Source of the DNA: an uncultured Alphaproteobacteria bacterium
GTDB taxonomy: Bacteria > Pseudomonadota > Alphaproteobacteria > Micavibrionales > Micavibrionaceae
Assembly: GCA_937124505.1 (NCBI GenBank)
Contig: CAKZKV010000083.1
Coordinates: 1 to 9,749 of the forward strand
DNA: 9,749 bases
Direction of reading: 5' to 3'
Shown: positions 5,102 to 9,749 of the stretch, in pieces
How the letters are laid out: every line of letters starts with the position of its first letter
How positions within the stretch are numbered: the first letter of the stretch is position 1
Notes under the pieces: model-generated
The model's database searches: none
Told to the model about the DNA's origin: nothing
What the model saw: only the letters and a program-made list of their open reading frames with translations
Program-made: the position numbers and the translations under genes

Positions 5102-6721
5102 TTATCTATCCACCAACCTGTAAGAGGAAATAAAAATGCACTTGCTTTGATCTTCCCAAATTCTTGTTTTGGGAGTCGTTACAAAATCCGCTCTCTCGTA
5201 AAAAGTTTTTTTCACATCTGCATTGCAGGCATTAACCTCAAATATCTGACCAGCAAAATGGTCTTTAAAATGATAGATCGGATAGCCCTCAGTAACATCC
5301 TTCTGCTCTGCCAAAGAATAAAAACCAGGAAACAGTTTTTTTTCAAAAAATACCCTGTCCCAATTTGGATCACTCCCAAACTGAGGCTCAATCTGCAAGA
5401 AACCTGTCTTTCCCTTATAAGAAATAACTGGTGCATTTACTTCTGAATTGAGCGCATGTCGAAAAGCGGGAAATAAATAATCCGGATGTACTAATATAAC
5501 ATCCCCCGACTTGACGTTTTTTTCCAGAAATTCTGTTGTGGAAGTCCAATCCATTCTTTTTGAATAAACATGCTGGGCAAATAGTGAAAAAATATACAGC
5601 ATCAGAATCGCCGCTAAAATAATCATCAAAGACGTCTTTTCATATTTTGATAACAGCAAACTTACAAGAAGAAGCATCCCCGGCAAACAAAACAAAATAC
5701 TACGGTCAATTAACAAAGGACGATAAACAAAACCAATAACCCAGACCAGAAAAGGAACAAGAACATAACTCAAAATAAGAAACTTTGTTTCCAGAGGAGT
5801 CTCCCTCACGGTCTGTATCATTTGAGACTTCTTCTGAAACCCTCCAAATACAAGCAAAATCCCTATTATCGCCATCAGGGCTAAAATAACTTTACCCTGC
5901 ATGCTTTTTCCGGCGATATAACTGTTGTCCCAAAGCCCCATAGGCAAATAGATATCTGCCTGAGAAAAAATAAATCCTTTCAGGTCTGGCTGCTCAAGCC
6001 ACTGAAACGAATCCCCCATTCCAATCTGCATATAAATGCGATACAGACCAGGTAACGCAAGAACCGCCATAAGGATAAACAAGAGCAGTATCTCTTTCCA
6101 GTAACGGCAGGGAGAAACGCTTCGCAAGACCCCCATCAGCAAAATAAGATTGCAAAAACAAATCCAGATTGCCGCCAGAATATGCGTATAGAAACTCAGC
6201 ACGTTTGCAGCACCATAACATAATAATATCAGGTATCTTTTGCGTTTGTCCTCTTCTTTTTTCAAAAGGCTTAAATACGCAACCAGCGTTACACTCATCA
6301 ACAAGGTGAGCATAAACATCAGGCTGTAGGCTCTGGCTTCCACACTATACTGAATATGAATGGTTGAAATCGCCAGCAAAAACATGGCAATCAGCCCTGT
6401 TTTTTGATTAAAGCACAAAGAACCCCATTTATACATGAGCAGCAAACTTGCAATACCACATAACAAAGAAATCAGGCGGATCATATAAACCGGCATGTCC
6501 GCGCTCATAAAGATCTGATGAAGGTAATAATACAAGAAGGGTGTTGGATCAGTCGGTAAAAGCAGCATATCCCAAACCGGCCAATGCGAGATGACCAACG
6601 TCAGGCCTTCGTCCATCCATAAATCATTCAGGAATAATCCGGGTAACCTGAAAAATAATCCAACTACTGAGATAATTATCAGAGTTATAATCACATATTG
6701 ATTATTTACTGTCTTATCCAT
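5102..6721 (-). CDS. Multi-pass GT-C type glycosyltransferase (family 39/PMT/ArnT-like)
   Basis: This 539-residue membrane protein has an N-terminal helix (about 10-30), then a loop with the catalytic-type acidic pair D37-E38 in LWMDEGL, as in GT39/GT83 enzymes that transfer sugar from a polyprenyl-phosphate donor in the periplasm. Roughly ten further hydrophobic segments follow (for example 81-97, 108-120, 133-152, 162-198, 210-226, 268-284, 308-332, 341-357, 365-383). The block YSVEARAYSL (125-134) is the usual second-loop motif. The C-terminal 150 residues are soluble and probably periplasmic. Donor and acceptor cannot be told from sequence. The gene is visibly AT-richer than ruvA, tkt or zapA and interrupts the usual 6S RNA-fthC order, which suggests acquisition by transfer. 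It probably heads a unit with fthC (13-base gap) and ymdB. The ribosome binding site is weak (AGG about 10 bases before ATG). Confidence 0.85.
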   Translation of the reverse strand: MDKTVNNQYVIITLIIISVVGLFFRLPGLFLNDLWMDEGLTLVISHWPVWDMLLLPTDPTPFLYYYLHQIFMSADMPVYMIRLISLLCGIASLLLMYKWGSLCFNQKTGLIAMFLLAISTIHIQYSVEARAYSLMFMLTLLMSVTLVAYLSLLKKEEDKRKRYLILLCYGAANVLSFYTHILAAIWICFCNLILLMGVLRSVSPCRYWKEILLLFILMAVLALPGLYRIYMQIGMGDSFQWLEQPDLKGFIFSQADIYLPMGLWDNSYIAGKSMQGKVILALMAIIGILLVFGGFQKKSQMIQTVRETPLETKFLILSYVLVPFLVWVIGFVYRPLLIDRSILFCLPGMLLLVSLLLSKYEKTSLMIILAAILMLYIFSLFAQHVYSKRMDWTSTTEFLEKNVKSGDVILVHPDYLFPAFRHALNSEVNAPVISYKGKTGFLQIEPQFGSDPNWDRVFFEKKLFPGFYSLAEQKDVTEGYPIYHFKDHFAGQIFEVNACNADVKKTFYERADFVTTPKTRIWEDQSKCIFISSYRLVDR

Positions 6722-6831
6722 CTATAATGCCTATTCTGTTTTTTACTTCAGTTATTAAAAAGCAGACGCAAAATTACAGAAAAAAAATCTTTTTTCCATC
6801 TTTAATTTTTTAAATTAAAATAAGTGTATAG
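6722..6831. other. AT-rich gap between 6S RNA and the glycosyltransferase gene
   Basis: It is about 110 bases of very AT-rich DNA with opposed A and T runs (gaaaaaaaatc then ttttttcc, about 6779-6797, and tttaattttttaaattaaaa, 6801-6820). It must contain the start signals for the glycosyltransferase unit unless transcription reads through from zapA/6S RNA. No convincing -35/-10 pair or open reading frame is seen. Confidence 0.5.
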
Positions 6832-6855
6832 AAAAAATTAGCCGCGCGCGCCGTG
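6832..6855 (-). terminator. 3' end of 6S RNA: GC-rich stem arm followed by U tract
   Basis: On the minus strand the closing-stem arm CACGGCGCGCGCGGC (6855-6841) is followed by UAAUUUUUU (6840-6832). This looks like factor-independent termination using the closing stem of the RNA itself, or a processing site just after it. It would partly insulate the downstream glycosyltransferase gene from the zapA transcript. Confidence 0.5.
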
Positions 6856-7010
6856 GGAGTCGTTGATCCGCATAAGGCCCGGTAAACCAGGTGGGCGCCA
6901 TATGCCATAGGCTCTGAACGGATCAGCAACCATATGACAGGGACAGCTCCCTATGCGAAAAAGCATCGGCCAAAGGGATTCAATGTCCTCACGCACGCCG
7001 CAGCCGATAG
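6838..7010 (-). ncRNA. ssrS: 6S RNA (SsrS family)
   Basis: 6S RNA mimics an open promoter, binds housekeeping sigma-factor RNA polymerase and dampens transcription in stationary phase. Evidence is position (immediately after zapA, the classic zapA-6S-fthC context) and a rod-like fold. The closing stem pairs GCTGCG...CGTG (7004-6990) with CACG...CGCGGC (6855-6841), interrupted by an internal loop. A distal stem pairs TGATCCG (6925-6919) with CGGATCA (6870-6864), extended by GTTG/CGAC after one mismatch. Further out, CATATGGC (6904-6897) pairs with GCCTTATG (6879-6872) at seven of eight positions, capped by CCTGG-TTTA-CCGGG (6891-6878). The block GGCGCCCACCTGG is as expected for alphaproteobacterial 6S RNA. 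Between them lies the large asymmetric bubble needed for polymerase binding, with small hairpins such as GGGAGCTGTCCC. The ends are estimates. Other-frame readings across it are not genes. Confidence 0.87.
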
Positions 7011-7040
7011 ATATATGGGGCTTTTACGCCGCTTTTGCAA
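7010..7040 (-). promoter_or_regulatory. ssrS: Candidate 6S RNA promoter inside the end of zapA
   Basis: On the minus strand, TTGCAA (7040-7035) lies 18-19 bases before ATATAT/TATATC (7016-7010), just upstream of the GC-rich 5' arm of the 6S RNA. It lies across the last codons and stop of zapA. This allows 6S RNA to be made independently of zapA. Hexamer matches are modest, so the call is tentative. Confidence 0.4.
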
Positions 7041-7431
7041 GCTTATTCGAGATGGAATTAATCCGGTTTGTGACATCAATCACCATATCCGCCACCTGCT
7101 CAACATCTTCATCAGTCAAAGCGCCGGGCTGTTCGACATAAACTTCCTTGATGACTTCAACTTCCCTGATTTGGGTTTCTCCTCCCTCGCCCGGCTGGGT
7201 CAATTGCTCTTCCAGCTTCATGTTGTAGTCCTGAAGCTCGGCGATTTCATCCGCCAAAAGAATACAGGTCAAAACCAGATTTTGGACTTCGTTCGTCCCC
7301 GCCCCGGCACTCATCAGGGAATTCAGCCGCTCGTTCACATAATTTCCAAGCTCGCGGACGCGGCCTTCCTGTCCTTCATCACAAGCAATATCATAGGACT
7401 TGTTATTAACTTTAACACTGACTTCAGCCAT
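7024..7431 (-). CDS. zapA: ZapA cell division protein
   Basis: ZapA binds FtsZ and cross-links protofilaments, stabilising the mid-cell Z ring. It has 135 residues. The N-terminal FtsZ-binding domain opens AEVSVKVNNKSYDIACDEGQ (2-21), followed by RVRELGNYVNERLNSL (24-39) and the helix VLTCILLADEIAELQ (53-67). A predicted coiled coil begins near 54, then a Gly/Glu-rich linker near 80-86 and a valine/glutamate-rich segment with VIKEVYVEQPG (93-103), longer than in the E. coli protein. Its ATG shares one A with the stop of the upstream small gene (TAATG), implying coupled translation and perhaps matched amounts. The 6S RNA gene begins about 14 bases after its stop. Confidence 0.92.
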   Translation of the reverse strand: MAEVSVKVNNKSYDIACDEGQEGRVRELGNYVNERLNSLMSAGAGTNEVQNLVLTCILLADEIAELQDYNMKLEEQLTQPGEGGETQIREVEVIKEVYVEQPGALTDEDVEQVADMVIDVTNRINSISNKLAKAA

Positions 7432-7673
7432 TATGCGTTCTCCCCAACCAGTTTTTCCATACGGTTAATTGTGCGGTCCAGAACCGCCGCCATCGCCTTT
7501 GCATTGCCGTTTTGCGGCTTTGCCGGTTCCTGGGACAACCCGAACAGATCATTCTGGGCCAGCGGCGCGGCGGTCTTGCGAGGGGCTTCTTTTTGGCTGG
7601 CAGCAAAGGTTTTCTCAAAATTTTCAACAGATTGCTGCAACCCTCTTAGTGCATTTTCCAACTTTTCAGACAT
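7431..7673 (-). CDS. Small coiled-coil protein upstream of zapA
   Basis: It has 80 residues with no signal peptide or membrane segment. An N-terminal helix (about 3-27, EKLENALRGLQQSVENFEKTF) and a C-terminal helix (about 58-77, AKAMAAVLDRTINRMEKLVG) flank a Pro/Ala/Gln-rich linker with LAQNDLFGL (38-46). Alphaproteobacteria often carry a short coiled-coil gene (for example DUF4164-type) just before zapA, and this fits by position and shape. Direct family membership is uncertain. A role with ZapA at the division site, analogous to ZapB, is inference. A strong ribosome binding site GAGAGGGG (7677-7684) fixes the start, and the stop is fused to the zapA start as TAATG. It is the first gene of its unit, divergent from tkt. 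Confidence 0.82.
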   Translation of the reverse strand: MSEKLENALRGLQQSVENFEKTFAASQKEAPRKTAAPLAQNDLFGLSQEPAKPQNGNAKAMAAVLDRTINRMEKLVGENA

Positions 7674-7710
7674 TAGCCCCTCTCCCGGAAGTAAATTTCG
7701 CTAGTGATAA

Positions 7711-7740
7711 GATGTATCAGCCCTCTGGAAGATCGGTCAA
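7711..7740 (-). promoter_or_regulatory. Candidate promoter for the small coiled-coil gene-zapA unit
   Basis: On the minus strand TTGACC (7740-7735) is followed after 18 bases by TACATC (7716-7711). The 5' leader would be about 30 bases and contains the GAGAGGGG ribosome binding site. The -35 match is good, the -10 match fair. Confidence 0.42.
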
Positions 7741-7754
7741 GAAACAGGCATGAC

Positions 7755-7763
7755 TTATCCACA
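7755..7763 (+). promoter_or_regulatory. Perfect DnaA-box 9-mer TTATCCACA
   Basis: The sequence TTATCCACA matches the consensus DnaA-binding 9-mer exactly. It lies in the divergent region, 14 bases upstream of the candidate -35 of the zapA unit and about 40 bases upstream of a candidate tkt -35. It is a single box with no cluster, so an origin is not indicated; a regulatory DnaA site is possible. Confidence 0.45.
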
Positions 7764-7802
7764 GCTTCCGAACGAACACCTTATAAAAAAATAAAAAATC
7801 CG

Positions 7803-7832
7803 TTGCCTGTACACGCCTCTAAACGCTATTGT
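7803..7832 (+). promoter_or_regulatory. tkt: Weak candidate tkt promoter
   Basis: TTGCCT (7803-7808) is followed after 18 bases by TATTGT (7827-7832), giving a leader of about 25 bases that includes GAGAGG (7848-7853), the tkt ribosome binding site. Both hexamers deviate from consensus. An A-rich tract lies just upstream (7783-7798). Confidence 0.3.
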
Positions 7833-7863
7833 GCGGAAAATAAGAAAGAGAGGACATTCCCCC

Positions 7864-9749
7864 ATGCAACACGCGGTATCCTACATTCCTGCCGAAGAAT
7901 CCGACCGTAACCTTAGAAATCTTGCTAACTGCATCAGAATGCTCTCTGTTGACGCCGTGAAAGCCGCAAATAGCGGACATAGCGGACTGCCCATGGGCAT
8001 GGCCGATGTGGCAACCGTCCTGTTTTCCAAATTCATGAAAATTGATCCGAGAAATCCGCTCTGGCCGAACCGGGACCGTTTTATTCTCTCTGGCGGGCAC
8101 GGTTCCATGTTGCTTTATTCTCTGGGATATCTTCTTGGCTACGAAAAAATGACGCTGGAGGAAGTGAAAAACTTCCGTCAACTCCACAGCCGCACGCCGG
8201 GTCACCCGGAAGTGGATCAGGAGGTCGGCATTGAAACCACTACTGGCCCGCTGGGACAAGGGATTTCCAACGCCCCCGGCTTTGCTTTTGCGGAGAGGAT
8301 TCTGAATGCCCGCTTCGGTGATGACTTGATGAATCACTATACCTACGTCATGTGCGGTGACGGGGATTTAATGGAAGGCGTCAGCCACGAAGCCTGCTCT
8401 CTGGCCGGACATTTCAAACTCTCCAAACTTATTGTCATGTATGACGATAACGGCATATGTATCGACGGGCCAACGAACATGACATGGTCGGAAGATGTCA
8501 CAAAACGTTTTGAAGGATATGGATGGGACGTACAGGAGATTGACGGCCATGACTTCGCGCAGATTGAAGCCGCCATTGCGCAGGCACAAGCAACCGATAC
8601 GCCCAGCCTGATCCGTTGCAAAACGCGCATCGGTTTTGGCGCACCAACGCAGGAAGGACAAAACTCCGCACACGGCGCCATTACCAAAGACGAGGAAATT
8701 GGCGGTATCCGCGCAAACCTTAACTGGCCGCATGATCCGTTTGTTATCCCTGAAGATCTGCTGATGCAGTGGCGGGCGATCGGCCAAAACTCACAATCTG
8801 AGTATGACACCTGGCAAAAAGCCCTGTCCACGTCTTCACACAAAACAGACTTTGAAAAAACGTGGAAGAATGACTTTGACGCAGAAATTGCGAAAGCTGT
8901 AAAAACGACCAAAGAATTTTTTGCCTCCGAGAGACCCAAAATGGCGACACGTCAAACGTCAGGAAAAACGCTGGAACAATTGATTCCCGTGGTTCCCTCC
9001 ATGATTGGTGGATCGGCGGACCTGACTGGCTCCAACAATACTTACGTGAAAGGCACTGATTTTATCACCCCGGAAAACGCAGACGGACGCTATATTCACT
9101 ATGGTGTCCGCGAACACGGTATGGCCGCGATGATGAACGGCATGGCTCTGCACGGCGGAATTATTCCATATTCGGGAACATTCCTGCAATTCTCCGACTA
9201 TGCCCGTCCGGCGATGCGTCTGGCCGCGTTGATGAAACAGCAGGTCATCCATGTCATGACACACGATTCGATTGGTCTGGGCGAAGACGGGCCGACCCAC
9301 CAGCCAGTCGAACATGTTGCCTCCCTGCGCGCCATCCCGAATATGTATGTGTTCCGCCCCTGCGACGGTATTGAAACGGCGGAATGCTGGGAAGTCGCAC
9401 TAAGCTTGAAACAATCCCCCAGTACGCTGGCGCTTTCCAGACAGGGTTTGCCGACAGTCTGTGAAAACAGAGCAGAAAACCTCTCCGCAAAAGGCGCTTA
9501 TATTTTGAAAGAATGCAGCTCAGGTGACCCGCAAGTGACCCTGTTTGCGTCAGGATCGGAAGTTTACCTTGCCCTTGAAGCACAGGCACAACTGGAAGCA
9601 GACGGTTACTCAGTGCGTGTTGTGTCTGTCCCCTGCATGGACTTATTCATGGAGCAGGACGGATCATACATCCAGTCTTTGATTTGCAACACCTCTGCCA
9701 AGGTCGCGGTTGAAGCCGGCATACGTCAGGGCTGGGACGCCCTGATCGG
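7864..9749 (+). CDS. tkt: Transketolase, nearly complete (runs off right edge)
   Basis: Transketolase moves two-carbon ketol units between sugar phosphates using thiamine diphosphate, linking the pentose phosphate pathway (or Calvin cycle) with glycolysis. 628 codons are visible of an expected 660-670. The N-terminal cofactor domain has SGHSGLPMGMADV (38-50), SGGHGSMLLY (76-85), GDGDLMEG (165-172) and YDDNGICIDG, the diphosphate/Mg loop. The central domain has the catalytic Glu E417 in REHGM and the signature GEDGPTHQP (473-481) with H479, equivalent to E411 and H473 of the E. coli enzyme. The C-terminal domain has begun (LFASGSEVYLALEAQ). The ATG at 7864 is supported by GAGAGG about 10 bases upstream. 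It is divergent from the zapA unit; in related genomes a gap gene commonly follows, but that lies outside this window. Confidence 0.97.
   Translation, partial: MQHAVSYIPAEESDRNLRNLANCIRMLSVDAVKAANSGHSGLPMGMADVATVLFSKFMKIDPRNPLWPNRDRFILSGGHGSMLLYSLGYLLGYEKMTLEEVKNFRQLHSRTPGHPEVDQEVGIETTTGPLGQGISNAPGFAFAERILNARFGDDLMNHYTYVMCGDGDLMEGVSHEACSLAGHFKLSKLIVMYDDNGICIDGPTNMTWSEDVTKRFEGYGWDVQEIDGHDFAQIEAAIAQAQATDTPSLIRCKTRIGFGAPTQEGQNSAHGAITKDEEIGGIRANLNWPHDPFVIPEDLLMQWRAIGQNSQSEYDTWQKALSTSSHKTDFEKTWKNDFDAEIAKAVKTTKEFFASERPKMATRQTSGKTLEQLIPVVPSMIGGSADLTGSNNTYVKGTDFITPENADGRYIHYGVREHGMAAMMNGMALHGGIIPYSGTFLQFSDYARPAMRLAALMKQQVIHVMTHDSIGLGEDGPTHQPVEHVASLRAIPNMYVFRPCDGIETAECWEVALSLKQSPSTLALSRQGLPTVCENRAENLSAKGAYILKECSSGDPQVTLFASGSEVYLALEAQAQLEADGYSVRVVSVPCMDLFMEQDGSYIQSLICNTSAKVAVEAGIRQGWDALI

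Noticed and set aside
6779..6820. A/T-run inverted repeats as a possible extra terminator or CtrA site
   Set aside because: Runs of A and T pair trivially in AT-rich DNA, and the TTAA spacing does not fit the CtrA pattern (TTAA-N7-TTAA).
6934..7704. Plus-strand 256-codon frame over 6S RNA and zapA
   Set aside because: It is antisense to zapA, the coiled-coil gene and 6S RNA, and has no recognisable protein features.
7674..7863. Replication origin around the DnaA box
   Set aside because: Only one box, no cluster, no AT-rich unwinding region with repeats and no origin-associated genes.
7819..8939. Long minus-strand frames opposite tkt
   Set aside because: They mirror a clear transketolase coding sequence with all family motifs; compositional shadows.
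1..9749. CRISPR array, tRNA, rRNA, IS element or prophage
   Set aside because: No regularly spaced direct repeats, no cloverleaf or rRNA-like blocks noticed, and no transposase, integrase or phage genes.

Overview
The window reads as a chromosomal segment of an alphaproteobacterium. The evidence is gene content and order: a small coiled-coil gene plus zapA facing away from a transketolase gene, a 6S RNA directly after zapA, then fthC and ymdB, then yebC-ruvC-ruvA-ruvB. The receiver protein with a 'FGPDRRR' tail and its Hpt-like partner also have an alphaproteobacterial flavour. A Micavibrio-like or Rhodospirillales-like lineage is possible, but I cannot fix the genus. Nothing seen is a prophage, IS element or CRISPR array.

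Layout. Positions 1-272 (minus) hold the N-terminal part of ruvB, cut by the window edge. Positions 273-518 are a non-coding gap carrying REP-like inverted repeats. Positions 519-2472 (minus) hold yebC, ruvC and ruvA, with a pair of related palindromes between yebC and ruvC. Positions 2557-3722 (plus) hold a two-gene unit of a CheY-like response regulator and a degenerate Hpt/CheE-like protein, joined by TAATG. Positions 3713-6721 (minus) hold a tight unit of a multi-pass GT-C type glycosyltransferase, fthC and ymdB. Positions about 6838-7010 (minus) hold a 6S RNA, not previously marked here, that folds well by hand. Positions 7024-7673 (minus) hold zapA and an 80-residue coiled-coil gene joined by TAATG. 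Positions 7674-7863 are a divergent promoter region with a perfect DnaA-box 9-mer. Positions 7864-9749 (plus) hold transketolase, open at the window end.

Functionally, yebC-ruvCAB supplies a translation/regulatory factor and the Holliday-junction branch migration and resolution machine. FthC and YmdB link folate recycling to a cyclic-nucleotide or RNA-related phosphoesterase. ZapA with the 6S RNA links Z-ring assembly to growth-phase control of RNA polymerase. Transketolase is central carbon metabolism. The unusual parts are two apparent insertions into an otherwise conserved housekeeping cluster: the AT-rich glycosyltransferase between 6S RNA and fthC, and the opposite-strand receiver/Hpt-like pair between ymdB and yebC. 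No wholly new defence or mobile system is evident. The best leads are the receiver/Hpt-like pair lacking the canonical phospho-histidine, the paired palindromes, the lone DnaA box, and the anomalous RuvB sequence at the left edge.
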